Shown here in pieces: positions 12,650-28,176 of a stretch of DNA of 64,000 nt. The translations under genes and the position numbers were made by a program. Origin of the DNA: Isoetes taiwanensis (taxonomy: Eukaryota; Streptophyta; Lycopodiopsida; Isoetales; Isoetaceae). The stretch is from assembly GCA_021234155.1 (NCBI GenBank), contig JAJEKV010000001.1, positions 23,239,189 through 23,303,188 of the forward strand. Direction: 5' to 3'. Within the stretch, counting starts at the first letter, position 1. Each line of letters begins with the position of its first letter. The notes below the pieces were generated by a model. The model saw only the letters and a list, made by a program, of their open reading frames with translations, was not told the origin of the DNA and searched no databases.

Positions 12650-13960
12650 TTAAGAAGCAGGCCTAATCACTATGTCATTTGGAACATAATATCTCAGTAC
12701 TATTGCATCATGCAAGCCTTTCTTCCAAGGGTTTTGAGGATTTACATGTGCTACAGCAGTAGCACTTGCTGTTGGGCATTCTCTGGCTATTGGAAGGCCG
12801 GTCCACCCTATTGGCTGATCATCTACTTCTGCAAAGGATGGCCTCCCCCAAGGATTATGTAGTAAACCTTGGACTGCAAGTAGATTTAGCAAATTGCTTC
12901 GAGTATCTGAATCACTGATTCTCTCAACCATTTCCCAAAGCTCAGGAAGCATGGTATTCGACCTTGGATTAGCCCCCCGACTAGCATATTGGGAACTTAG
13001 ATTTGTTTCTTCTATATCAGTTGGTTGAAGATCTACTTCAGCTGGTTGAAGAATTTGACATTTGTTTTGTAGATCATTCCTTACATCTACAATGCATACA
13101 AAATTATTAGCATATCATGTGAAAGCTTAACTGTATTACCTAAGTTATGTACATACAGCATGTGCCCGTGTCCTCGACTTGTTTACTATCTGATGTACCA
13201 GCACACTCATCTTGTACCCGACCTTCTACAAACTTCGAATGTTTACTATCAGATGTACCAGCACAATCATCATCTTCACTAGATTCTTCTATTACTGTGA
13301 ATCTCTTCACTGTGATGCTAGGCTTCTTAATTAGCAAGCAACCTCTATTGCAAAAGCTCCAAACTATCAATGTCTTCACCATATTGAGATTTTATGCATT
13401 GAACTACTGTGTCATTGTATGCACGAGAAGTATCAAATTGATGCTCTTGGACATAAGTGGTAAAGTCATTTGCATTCTTCAAGCCTACAAACCAGTCAAA
13501 TAGCCAACACAAATCTTTGTCTTCACCCGGTTAGCACGGATGCCATACTGGTATGCAGCAAGAGCAACCCTCATTGAAGATACATTTGAAAGGAAGGTCA
13601 GTAATCATAACACATCTATTGCCGTATTCTGGATACTTGAGGAGTGGAATATCCAAAGGGAAAAGAAATATGTCTGTCCCATCATTGACCTCTAAGAAGA
13701 GGGTCCAACATCTATTGCCACCATAAATGAATTTAAATCTTGGTATGCCTTGCTCATACAACTTGTCTACAATGGCTGTCAGAACATCCAAGGGAAGATC
13801 GACCAAACAATAAATCCCAATGGTTGGAACACCCGGTACAACAATGATTTCGACAATGGACGACAAAAAGAAGACTCCATCGGTGGTAATTGGATTGGCA
13901 CTTGAGTGCCATTATAGTCACCGGTGCTGATTGACAATAGTAACCCAAAATGCCTTGGAG
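12650..13960 (-). pseudogene. Unknown transposon-borne gene, nonsense-mutated
   Basis: The minus-strand frame 13531-13930 encodes a hydrophobic/aromatic domain (GVPTIGIYCLVDLPLDVL, then FKFIYGGNRCWTLFLEV). It hits an in-frame TAA at 13531 but continues in the same frame past it (GEDKDLCWLFDWFVGLKNAN) to about 13340. Further pieces are an acidic stretch with a repeated CAGTSDSK (13140-13310) and a C-terminal exon (NPWGRPSFAEVDDQPIGW, stop at 12650) opened by a plausible acceptor near 13085. It lies just downstream of, and on the same strand as, the Ulp1-like gene, inside the TIRs, so it is probably an accessory protein of the element. No family recognised. Confidence 0.5.
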
Positions 13961-14170
13961 ATCAAATATAATAAGCCACATAAAGTAATCGAGGCGCTTA
14001 GGTTAGCCATACATCTAACCGGACCAAGCTTAAGGATAAGACAGAAAGTCTAAACTAATTCTAGTTTGTAACCCTTGATAGAAATTAAAGCGTTGCAAAC
14101 GATTTCTTATTCGAATAAATTTCAAAGTACAATAGTCAATTAGCTTTAAATTCCATAAGTTGGAATGAGT

Positions 14171-17100
14171 TTAACTACCACTCTTCTGCCCAGTGACAAC
14201 TTGTTTTGTCTCATCTCTTCTTCTCAAACCATATTCAATCATGGCTTTTATTAATACATTTCTTCCGCCAAGTGCAAAATCCTTGTCGAACCAGGTTGAT
14301 GAAAACTGCAACAAACACAAGAATTAAGATCCGCTACAATAAAACATCCCAAAGGATTTATGTGAAATATAAGAACAACTCACCATGCTTTTAGAATTCA
14401 CTTGGGCATCCACAAAAGCTTGCATAAAGGCCATCACATAAAGACCGCAGCTTATACTATCTGGTTGTTGTGGAACCTCTGGAATAGTTTCCTTCTTCAC
14501 TGCATTCTTCACATATAATTCAACTCTACGTGAGCTAGAGTTAGTTAGATATGTGATGACATCCTTATGAAGCCTGCACACACAAATGAGAACATGCAAC
14601 TAAGATTTAAGCAAGCACGAGTACATATACTAAAAGAACATGCTCACATATTTAGGAGTTTGCTTTCCACTATTATACCAGTCATGGAGTTCAACACAAT
14701 AATTGCAGGAGAAGCCATTGAGGTGGTACTGCAATTTTTTGCAGAACAAAAATCACCAAAACATGATGGGCAGGGTCCTCAACTTGAACTGGAACCATAA
14801 TATACTGGCATTTACTAACAACAATGCCTTGTAGCCCTTTCTCAACTGCACTCTTGCCTGACTGTCCCATACTATTAGCATCCAGGGCTAATCTTTTAAA
14901 TGCTGCCCGATAAGTCAAAAAGTTTTCTAAAGGGAAGAAAAAGAAGACATCTCGCCATTTGGATGTCAATGTGCTGATCACATACCTTCTGAATATGTCT
15001 AAATGTCTGTTAGACATGTGCCTATCTTTAAACAATGTCTCCACACAATATTTCGTGACCTTAATCAGAGGTTTAGCTTGGAACGGATAGAATGGAACCA
15101 TTGTCTGAAGGTTATCCATGTCACTGCAAACCAAGCATCAATAATAACTAGCATAAAACACATATTTACTAATCCAATTACACTTACAGTTGCTCAACTG
15201 ATGTCTGGCTTCTAGTTCTCTTAGCTGGCCGCGACACCTTTGTATCTTTTCTTTTTCTTGACTCTTTCTCGTTCACACCACTATCTGTATCTGCTCTATC
15301 CTCAGATTCCTCCTTCTCTTGCTTTACCACAACCACCTGCTTCATATCTGTAGCCACATTCTCCACTAAAATTTCTTCAGTACCAGTGGTATATGTTCCT
15401 GTCTTACATGATTCTTCAATCTTTTCGATTGTAGTTCCAACTAAGGCCATAGATCCACTAGTTTCCTCTGTTTCTGCGAATAATAAAATGTATGAACATG
15501 CAATAAATAAATGCAATAAGTAGTTTTTGACTTACCATTTGAAAACAGCATTTCAAGTTCGGTCTGATGATGTGGCATTGGCTTTAGAATTGGTATTTTC
15601 TGCACCTTGTCTACAACTGTTTTCTTTGGAGTGTCAAAGACCTCTACAATAATATCTTTTTTCTTTAGAGTGTCAGAGACGGCTTCATTGTTCTCCTCGC
15701 TCGCTGGTTCCAGTACTACAAGATAACTCATTGTCAACAGCAGCATAAACATCAAGAAAATGTAGAAATTAAACTAATATGGACACACACCTGTGTTGCC
15801 ACATTCAGCCCTTTGCTTCAGGAGCTCAATTTGTTGTGCATATGAAGCTACAATTGTAGCTTTGCTTATGACAACTGTATCTGTTATTAAAATAATGAGC
15901 TCAATTTGCTTCCTTATAAAATCCAGCAAATTCATTTAAAACTAATTACTTACTTGATGTTCCTTTTCCTCCTCTCTCACGCTCTGCTACAAATGTGTTC
16001 AATGTGTTCAGAGATGACCTAGATGTGGACGAGGTTGACTTATCATGCTTCCCTCCATAATAATCATCTACACAACTTGAAAAATCAAGTGTCTTTGCAG
16101 GAGGACCTACTCTGTTCTTGTCGGCGTCTGCATCGAGGTGAAATTGAAATACATATGAAGAGACCATAACCACATATCACATACCTTTCTCTGGCTTCTT
16201 TATACTACCCATGTCACCTGCAAGAATGAAAGCATTACCAATAGTAACTAGATGACTGAAAGAATATTAATGCCCACTATAAACCAAAACTAGAAAAGCA
16301 ATGTACAATCCAATTCCAAATGTACTCCATGTATCTGTATTGCAGAACTATGCACAGTTTTATGTACCCACATCCAAATGTAGAAAGCTTCCTAGAAAAA
16401 AGAATTCATAAATGCATTCCATGTAGCTGTATTCTAATATATTAGATATATGTATTTGGAGCCAAGTGTAGAAAAGCTTACTGGAAAATTGTAATTGCAT
16501 TAAAATGTATCATAGAGTACAGCATGTATCAAAATGCCCCCCAGAAGAAGACCACATGTTATACAAATGTACACACAGGCAGTTACCTACTTATCCTATT
16601 TTCTTAGTACATAAAAGTAACTCCTCAATAATATCGGGCAACACTGTACATCATGCACATTAATAATATGCATGTACTAACATGATGTTTACACCAGCCT
16701 AGAAAAGCAAAACGATTCAACCCTACAAATCTTCACTTCAACCTACATTTTAAAACCCAAATGTAATTAATATACTACAGAACAATTAATGCACAACCAA
16801 TGCACAACTTCTAACTAATATCCATCTACCAATCTTACACCTGAACTAATCAAGAAAGACATGAAAGAAATCGATTATGCATGCTTCTTCTACTTCCTTG
16901 CTAAGCTCAGCTAGATCCCGCCCCCGCTTGCTCTTCTGTGCAACTGCATCCTCCACCTTCCATTTTATGTGCTCAAACTTCATAGCACTACCGTCACTTT
17001 CATCCATCTGCTGTTGAAATTCCTGCAACTCTGACATCAGATTCAAGTAATTAGTCTCGGCCTCATGGACTAGCTTAGAATATACTGCCCTTTCCCCTTC

Positions 17101-17732
17101 CCTATGCTTCAAAGTCTCATATAGTTGCAGTCTTGTCTCTAGTAAATTCTGCATTTACATATGCTTTCCTTCAAAGAGGATCTGCTCTCAAATACATTCA
17201 AACTGTCCAGATCTTCTTTTTTGTAGAAATTATCATAGGACTTGTGGCCCTTGGCATTGCTCGACTTAACTGTTACAACTTCAGTCAAAACCTCAGATTC
17301 TTTGACCTTGCTTTTAGCTGTGGCTGTTTTTTTCACATCATCCCAATCAACTGATTCACCTTTTAAGTGTAAGGCAAATGCTCGAACAAAATACAATGGA
17401 ACATAGTGATTCTGTACATCTTTCCTACCGAATGCAAACTCATAGCACTTGAAAAATTCTGCCTGGTCTTCCAACTTCACCAGCTCATCCTTGTACACGT
17501 ACCTGGTAGGTTCCTTAGAGCCCCAAACTTCTGTCACTAAAGAGTTGTATTCTGCAAAATTTTCCTTGAATTTCATATTTGCCAGATCCCTTGTAGAAAA
17601 TACTGTGTCCTCATTTTGGGTCTCCTTGCTATAGCCAGGACTTCCAGACTTCAAATGTGTCCCTGCTTTGGAAGCCCTGGGAGATTTTCGGACTGATGCA
17701 GGGGCATCACTCTTCTTTGGTGTCTTTGCCAT
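14171..17732 (-). CDS. Ulp1-like (C48) cysteine protease of the DNA transposon, multi-exon, one frameshift
   Basis: Starts with ATG at 17732 (MAKTPKKSDAPASVRKSPR, basic). Exons with good splice signals: 16185-16217, 15954-16127, 15791-15880, 15536-15715, 15188-15473, 14648-15123, 14384-14573 and 14171-14305 (stop). Examples are donors GTAAGTAA, GTGAGT and GTAAGTG and acceptors ttgcag and tgtgcag. A coiled-coil-like segment (16846-17154) follows exon 1 in a shifted frame. Exon 15188-15473 has an NLS-like SRKRKDTKVSRPAKRTR. The protease domain fills the last three exons: YIMVPVQVEDPAHH (catalytic His), VLNSMTG (Asn where Asp is usual), then PQQPDSISCGLYVMAFM (Gln and Cys). One frameshift lies between His and Asn (about 14740-14770), so this copy is probably dead. 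C48 enzymes cleave SUMO-type conjugates; transposon-borne versions are known in plant MULEs and CACTAs. Confidence 0.82.
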
Positions 17733-18116
17733 TGTCTATACCTACAATGCAACAACAAATATCTTTTAATTGTCCTAAAGGTGCAACAATCTGAGCTTGC
17801 ACATGTAAACAAAAACCTAAAGTAATAAATTAAAAGCAGAAAGAAGAAAACTAGGGAAGAAAACGATTGTACCTTTGATTTGTTGAGAATGACCAAGCGA
17901 CTTCGGAAGAGCGTGCTTTAGTCGCTTGCAAGAGACTGAGTGCTGGATCGCAGGGTAAAAGCAAAGAAATCAAAGGACCAAAGAAACAAGAACGGGGAAG
18001 AAAGAATTGGAGGGAATTTTCCACTGCCTATTTTCGGTCGAAAAAAAACCAAAAGTCACGGTAATTATTATACATTTCTAAAAATGTATATGTATTAAAA
18101 TGACCCAATATTTTAT

Positions 18117-18139
18117 CACCCTAACGTGCTTTTACCCTA
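18117..18139 (-). repeat. Right terminal inverted repeat of the 9-kb transposon
   Basis: Exact inverted copy of 9096-9118, ending ...GCTTTTACCCTA, followed by the TA duplication and then LINE-C sequence. Confidence 0.95.
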
Positions 18140-18213
18140 TAGCGGCTGGCCAGGCCTGACCAATTCAGCATACCGTGCTCGGATTCGATCATACACAGGA
18201 CAACTTTAGAGGC
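18140..18213 (-). mobile_element. LINE-C, right half of interrupted copy
   Basis: Continues the alignment to LINE-B that stops at 9095: gctcggattcgatcatac here corresponds to gagcccgaatctgactata near 6448-6466. The copy is 5'-truncated at about 18213, where a hairpin motif begins. Confidence 0.75.
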
Positions 18214-18214
18214 T

Positions 18215-18243
18215 ACTAGTAATGGTGCCCAGCGTTGCTGGGC
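18215..18243. repeat. ACTAGTAA + 7-bp hairpin, Helitron2/Helentron-like end
   Basis: ACTAGTAA is followed after four bases by GCCCAGCGTTGCTGGGC (7-bp stem, 3-base loop). The same arrangement recurs at 52138-52166 and, with changes, at 51248-51278. Assignment to a Helitron2-type terminus is by resemblance only. Confidence 0.4.
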
Positions 18244-18339
18244 AAATGTTGGGAACATTTGTGGATGGAAACCTATTTAACTTAGACTCATTAACCAAGT
18301 CCATCATATCTAGGCTATAAGAGGTGTGCATTTGATAAC

Positions 18340-19952
18340 CTTCCCTTTACTCTATCCTGCATATCTTTTTTTCCTCATTTTCTTACACACTTTCTTTTTT
18401 CCCTTTTCTTATTTTTCCTGCACATTTACTTTTCTTCTTCTCTCTCTTTTCTTTTCTTTTCTTTTTTACCCTCTTCTCCCTCCTCTTTTCCTTCCTTTTC
18501 TCCTTCTCATTTTTCCCTTTCCCTTTCCCTTTTTTGACAGCTTTTTTCCTTCCCTTTTCACCTTTCTCCACCTTTCCCATTTTTCTCATGCTCTTTTTTC
18601 CCTTTCCTTTTGCTTTTCTCTTTTCCCTTCCCTTTTCTCATGCCCTTTTTGCATTCCCTTTTCCCCACCTTTTTTTTATGTTTTTCTTCCTCTCCTCACC
18701 CTCTTCTTCTTTATCTCATGTCTCTTTTTTCCCATTTTCTTCTTCCTTTTTTCTCATGCCTTTTTTCCTTTCCTTCCCCTTTCTTCCCGCCTCCTTTTTC
18801 TTTTTCCCCTTTCCTTCTTTTTTTCATTATTTTCACACCCTTTCCCTTTTTCCCGTGCCCTTTTCCTCTTTCCTTCCCCCTTCCTTTTCTCTTTCCCTTT
18901 CCCTTTCCTTTTTCCTTTTCCCTTTTTCCCATGTATTTTTCCATTCCCTTTTTTCCAATTTTTTTTACTTGGCTTTTTTTCCGCCTTTCCCTACCCTCTT
19001 CCCCTTTTCCCCGTCCCTATTCCCCTTTTTTCTTTTTCCCCTTTCTTTCCCTTTCCCTATGCTCTTTTCCTTTTATTTCTCTTTTACCTTTCTTTCTCTC
19101 TCTACCCCTTTTCTCTCTTTGGGGTTTCTTTTTTTTTTTCGTGGCTCTTTTTCCATTCCCTCTTTTCCATTTTCCCTCCTTCTTATTCCTCGTGGTTCTT
19201 TTTTTTCTTTCCCCTTTTCCCCTCTCAGCTTCTCCCATTTTTCCTTTTCCTTCATTTTTTCATCCTTTCTTTTTCCATGCCCTTTTCCTCTTTCCTTTCA
19301 CCCTTTTTTTCTCCTCTTCTCTTTTCCTTTCATTTTCCCACACATTACTTTTCCATTCCATTTTTTCCAATCTTTTCACATGCCCTTTTTCTCCTCCTCT
19401 TTTCCCACCCTTCCCCTCTTTTCCCTTTTCCTCTTTTCTCCTATTCCATGTTTTCTGTTCTCTTTTTGCTTTTTGCTTTTCCCTTTTCCCTTTTTTCCAT
19501 CTTTCTTTTTCCCTTTCTTTTTTCCTTCTCACTTTTCCTCTTCTCGCGCTACTTTCTCCTTCCTCTCTCTCTCCTTTTCCTCATGCCCGCTTTCCCTTTT
19601 TACAGCTCTCCTTTTTCCTTCCCTTCTATTTTTCCATGCCTCTTTTTTCCTTCTCCATCATTCTTATCTTCCCCTTTTTCCCTTCCGTCACCCTTTCCGT
19701 CTTCACCTTTTTCCCATTGCCCTATTTTTCTTCCTTTTCCTCCCTTCCCCTTTTCTTTTCCCTTATTCTGTCCTCACCCTTTCCCCCTTTTCCTTTTTAT
19801 AGTGTCCTTTTTTCCTTCATTTTTCTCCCTTTCTTTTTCTTTCCCTTTTTCGTGCTCTTTTCCCTTTCCTTTTCCCTTCTCCGTCTTTCCCTTTTACCCA
19901 TGCCTTTTTGCCTCTCACTTTGCCCTTTTCTCTGCCATTTTCCCTTTCCTCT
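18340..19952. repeat. 1.6-kb polypyrimidine (C/T) tract
   Basis: The plus strand is almost entirely C and T, built of TTTCCC, CCTTTTC and CTTTTT words with an interspersed CATGCCCTTTT-like word roughly every 60-110 bases, suggesting a decayed tandem array. Three very long overlapping plus-strand frames (up to 577 codons of Phe, Ser, Leu and Pro) are by-products of the composition. No gene. Confidence 0.92.

Positions 19953-23675
<3,723 letters not shown>

Positions 23676-23755
<80 letters not shown>
23676..23755. repeat. (GA)n microsatellite at the 5' end of LINE-D
   Basis: About 40 uninterrupted GA units. It is (TC)n upstream of the LINE in sense orientation, the same arrangement as at LINE-A. 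The roughly 400 bases that follow hold no gene I can identify. Confidence 0.97.
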
Positions 23756-23756
<1 letters not shown>

Positions 23757-24161
23757 ATGAAACTTAAAGACATCCATCACTTGGCAACTTGTAGCGAAGA
23801 ACCAAAAGACGGACACTGGTTTAGCATCATATAGGCATTTCTTGAAGAATATTTGATCACCTAAGCATCTTGAACATTTGAAGTCAAAGCTGAAGACCCC
23901 AAAGTTGGAAGACCACTCAAATTTCAATGGTACTTTGCATGAGCCATGATATTACTTCTTAAGGGATGATTTGCTATTTCCCAAGGAGGTCACTACCATT
24001 CCACCCAAAAAAATCATTTCTTTATACATCCCTTTCTTCCCTTTCATACGCCATTGCCATTTGTCGAGACCAAAGTTAGCAAGACCATTTTTCCTAATCA
24101 AAAGTACACGATTCATCCATCATATATGAAAAATTGCTAAAATTTCATCCAATTTAGTTTA

Positions 24162-26391
24162 GGCTCAAACATGCCAAGGTGGCTCAAACATGCCACGTGG
24201 GCTCCAACATGCCAAGGTGGCTCGAACATGCCACGCGAGCTCCGACATGCCAAGGTGGCTCAAACATGTCACGTGGGCTCCAACATGCGACCTAGGCTCC
24301 ATCATGCCAAGGTAGCTCAAAGATGCCACCTAGGCTCCAACATGCCAAGGTGGCTCAAACGTCCACTCGGCTCCAACATGCCACCTAGGCTCCAACATAC
24401 ACCTCGGCTCAAACATGCCGAGATGGCTCAAACATGCCACACATGCTCCAACGTGCCACATAGGCTCCAACATGCCAAGATGGCTCAAACATGCCACGCG
24501 CGCTCCAAGATGCCACCTTCTCTCCAACATGCCACGGTGGCTCAAATATGCCACGTGGTCTCCAACATTCCACCTGGGCTCCAACATGCCACCTAGGCTC
24601 AAACATGCCAAGGTGGCTCAAACATGCCAAATAGGCTCCAACATGCCAACTAGGCTCCAACATGCCAAGGTGGCTCAAACATGCCAACTAGGCTCCAACA
24701 TCCACCTGGGCTCAAACATGCCAAGGTGGCTCAAACATGCCATGTAGGCTCCAACATGCCACCTAGACTGCAACATGCCAGCTAGGCTCCATCATGCCAA
24801 GGTGGCTCAAACATGCTAGCTAGGCTCCAACATGCCAAGGTGGATCAAACATGCCACACAAGCTCCAACATGCCACCTAGGTTCCAACATGCCAAGGTGG
24901 ATCAAACATGCCAAAGTGGCTCAAACATGCCACACGCGCTCCAAGATGCCACCTTGGCTCCAACATATGCCAAGGTGGCACTAACATGCCACGTGGGGTC
25001 CAACATCCACCTAGGCTCAAACATGCCACCTCGACTCCAACATGCCACCTAGGATCAAACATGCCAAGGTGGCTCAAACATGCTAGCAGGGGCTCCAACA
25101 TGCCACCTAGGCTCCAACATGCCAAGGTGGGTCAAACATGCCACCTAGGCTCCATCATCCCAAGGTGGCTCAAACATGCCACCTAGGCTCCAACATGCCA
25201 AGGTGGCTCAAACATGTCACGTAGGCTCAAACATGCCAAGGTGGATCAAACATGCTACGTGAGCTCCAACATGCCACCTAGGCTCAAACATGCCAAGGTG
25301 GATCAAACATGCCAAGGTGGCTCAAACATGCCAATGGGGGCTTAACATGCCATCTAGGCTCCAACATGCCAAGGTGACTCAAAGATGCCACGTGCGCTCC
25401 AAGATGCCACCTTGGCTCCAACATGTGCCAAAGTGGCTCAAACATGCCAACTAGGCTCCAACATCCACCTAGGCTCAAACATGCCAAGGTGGCTCAAACA
25501 TGCCACGTAGGCTCCAACATGCCACCTAGCCTGCAATATGCCACCTAGGCTCTATCATGCCACGTGTCTCAAACATGCCACCTAGGCTCCAACATGCCAA
25601 GGTGGCTCAAACATGCCACGTGGGCTTTAACATGCCACCTAGGCTGAAACATACCAAGGTGGACCAAGGTGGCTCAAACATGCCACGCGGGCTCCAACAT
25701 GCCACCTAGGCTCCAACATGCCAAGGTGGCTCTTACATGCCACCTAGGCTCCAACATGCCACCTGGGTTGCAACATGCCAAGGTGGCTCAAACATGCAAC
25801 GCAGGCTCAAACATGCAACGCAAGCTCAAACATGCCACGCAGGCTCCAACATGCCACCTAGGCTCCAACATCCACCTAGGCTCAAACATGCCAAGGTGGC
25901 TCAAACATGCCATGCGGGCTCGAACATGCCAACTAGGCTCAAACATGGCAAGGTGGCTCAAACATGCCACGTGGGCTCCAACATGCCACCTAAGCTCCTA
26001 CATGCCAAGGTGGCTCAAACATGCCACCTAGGCTCCAACATACACCTAGCCTCAAACATGTCAAGTTGGCTCAAACATGCCACGTGGGCACCTCCTCGGC
26101 TCCAACATGCCAAGGTGGCTCAAACATGCCAAGCGCGCTCCAAGATGCCACCTTGGCTCCAACATGCCAAGGTGGCTCAAACATGCCATCTAGGCTCCAA
26201 TATTCACCTAGGCTCCAACATGCCAAAGCGGTTCAAACATGCCACACATGCTCCAACATGCCACCTAGGCTCCAACATGCCAAGGAAGCTCAAACGTCCG
26301 ATGTGGGCTCCAACATGCCATCTAGGCTCCATCATGCGCCAAGGTGGCTCAAACATGCCAAGGGGGCTCAAACATGCCACGCATGCTCCAA
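24162..26391. repeat. 19-bp minisatellite, about 117 units
   Basis: The unit is of the form ctcaaacatgccaaggtgg, alternating irregularly with variants ending ccacctagg and ccacgtggg. Since 19 is not a multiple of three, three units (57 bp) encode a repeating 19-residue peptide, and reading frames stay open on both strands (up to 222 codons on plus). These are composition artefacts, not genes. Several variants contain CACGTG or the near-palindrome CCAAGGTGG. Confidence 0.96.
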
Positions 26392-28098
26392 GATTTTCTG
26401 CATGAACGATGCCCGTTCCCATTGCAACCCAATTCCCCATTTCATCAAGATTTGTCTTCAAACCCCCAAGATTTGTCTTGATGGCAAGAAGACAAAAGCA
26501 TCATTGCTAGAAGATAAACCCAAATCAAATTGGGCAAATATTTAAGTCTTTGCTTCCTTTCAGAAAAAAGGAAGTCGCCTGGACAACTCTGGTGCGTTGA
26601 AGATAATGGGAATGCTAATTTTCTAACTGGGTTTGCCATGTGGCAAAGTCAGGCCGGGATAAAGGCCTAATGGGGAAACACCTTAAGCACCTAAAGTTTA
26701 GGTATAAGTATATCCAAAACTCATAGCATGTAGAATTGAAGTGCATTTAAAATTCTGACTAGATAAAATTATGTAATGCCACTAACCATACATATCACGC
26801 TGACAAAGTTTTGAATAACAAAATAAAATTTGGAAAGCACATTGAGGTTATGGTTCTAAAATAGAGTTTTGACCCTGAGAAATCCACCCATTTCTCGAAA
26901 TTCTAGACAAGTCAAAATATTTCTGACAATTTTCCAACTTTAAAAGCAAAAAAATCCAGCAAAATACACTACAAAATGCCCTATCAACAATTTTTCTCGG
27001 TCCTCTTAAATGCCACGTGGCATTTTCTCTAGTTACTTAGACTACTATTTTCAAACCGTGATAGATTCCCACAAATAGGCCTATTCCGTGATAGATTCCC
27101 ACAAATACCAATAGGCCTTAGTTCAAATTATTATCCCGCCCTCCTATCCAATGGGCGGGATAAATTTGAAAAGTGTCTTTATTTCTTTTATCTTATCTGG
27201 CCTATTTCGAAACGAAACTCTATTTGAAAAGAAATGCCTCTGGCGCATCCGACTCCGGCGGCCTGGCTCCAACTCTGCCGCAATGGCTGATCCAACTCCG
27301 GCTCCTTGACTCCAGCGGCTCCAACAGTCCAATTCCGGCCCTCTTCTCCTTTGCGGCTCCCCTGGTTTTCCATTTCCTTGCCTTCCAGCCTGATTATTTT
27401 GCTAATTCCTTTCTGCTGATGATTTTTGCTGATGATTTCTGCTGCTGATTATTTTGCTGATGATTTTTGCTGTGCAACTAGTCGGCATCACCAGAGTTCT
27501 TGTTGGGAGATTCCTTTCTAATTTTTTGTTGACAAGGAGCTGGGCGGCACAAGACTTGCATGTACTCTTCGATCTCTGTCATCCATCATCCTTGTTCTAC
27601 AATCGATAAGGTTTAAATTTTTTTTGCAGATTATGAGCAGAGACGCAGAAGGAGTGATGAAGTTGATGCACTTACCGGGACGACTATCCAGCTTTTTTAA
27701 TCATGTCCAGGTTAATGCTAGCGCCCTTGGTTTATTTTTCAGCTTAACTAGATTGTCTTATAAAGTGCGAATGGCAGGTTTGAACCAGCTATACATCCGA
27801 CACTTAGATCATTTGTATTGTATGATGGAGTATTCCTATGACGGAGTACTCTATGATGGGGACCGTGGCAGATGAAGCATATTCGACCTTTCCTTTTTCT
27901 TATTTTTTTTTCTGGCTTTGCCTTGTAAAAAAGGCTACCTGGCATCTCTTGCTGGATATTTAGTTCTGAGCTTCCAAGGTAGACTACTCTTCCTGATATT
28001 TACTTTGTAGTTCTTAGAATTTAAAGTCTTCTGCTGATTTTCTCTATTTCATACATTGAAGCATTGTTTTTTTATTCGTTTGAAGCAGAGGAGCTCCT
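26392..28098. other. Gene-free or unrecognised stretch
   Basis: Includes a short tandem duplication of ccgtgatagattcccacaaa (27056-27110). A weak possible exon follows a ttttttttgcag acceptor at 27630 (83-codon frame to 27875), with no recognisable product. Nothing else supported. Confidence 0.4.
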
Positions 28099-28176
28099 AG
28101 ATTGATGCGTTGGGGCTGAGCTCCTTGATTGATGCGTTGGGGCTGAGCTTCTTGATTGATGCGTTGGGGCTGATCT
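28099..28176 (+). repeat. 27-bp tandem repeat, 3 copies
   Basis: Three near-identical units of the form gattgatgcgttggggctga plus seven bases. Function unknown. Confidence 0.92.

Larger units (their letters stand above)
9096..18139. mobile_element. 9,044-bp DNA transposon with 23-bp TIRs, transposase-like gene and Ulp1 protease gene
   Basis: Both ends carry the same perfect 23-bp inverted repeat starting TAGGGTAAAAGCACG, with weaker similarity continuing inward. It is flanked by TA on both sides (9094-9095 and 18140-18141); because the end is palindromic, a TATA duplication with the element starting GGG is equally possible. The borders are independently confirmed because the flanks are two halves of one LINE copy (8816-9095 and 18140-18213). 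Contents: a decayed transposase-like gene on the plus strand (9409-12436), then, convergent on the minus strand, an unknown gene (12650-13960) and a spliced Ulp1-like protease (14171-17732). The TIR, TSD and transposase combination does not match hAT, MULE, CACTA, Harbinger or mariner as I know them. Confidence 0.88.

Noticed and set aside
9096-18139. Assignment of the 9-kb element to MULE or CACTA because it encodes Ulp1
   Set aside because: The termini do not begin CAC(T/A), there is no 9-bp or 3-bp duplication, and the transposase core does not look like either family.
24162-26391. CRISPR-like array of short repeats
   Set aside because: Units are contiguous with no unique spacers, and the DNA is from a plant nucleus.
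24171-26545. Repetitive ORFs on both strands, up to 222 codons
   Set aside because: Products of a 19-bp minisatellite that stays open in every frame. No start context or domain.
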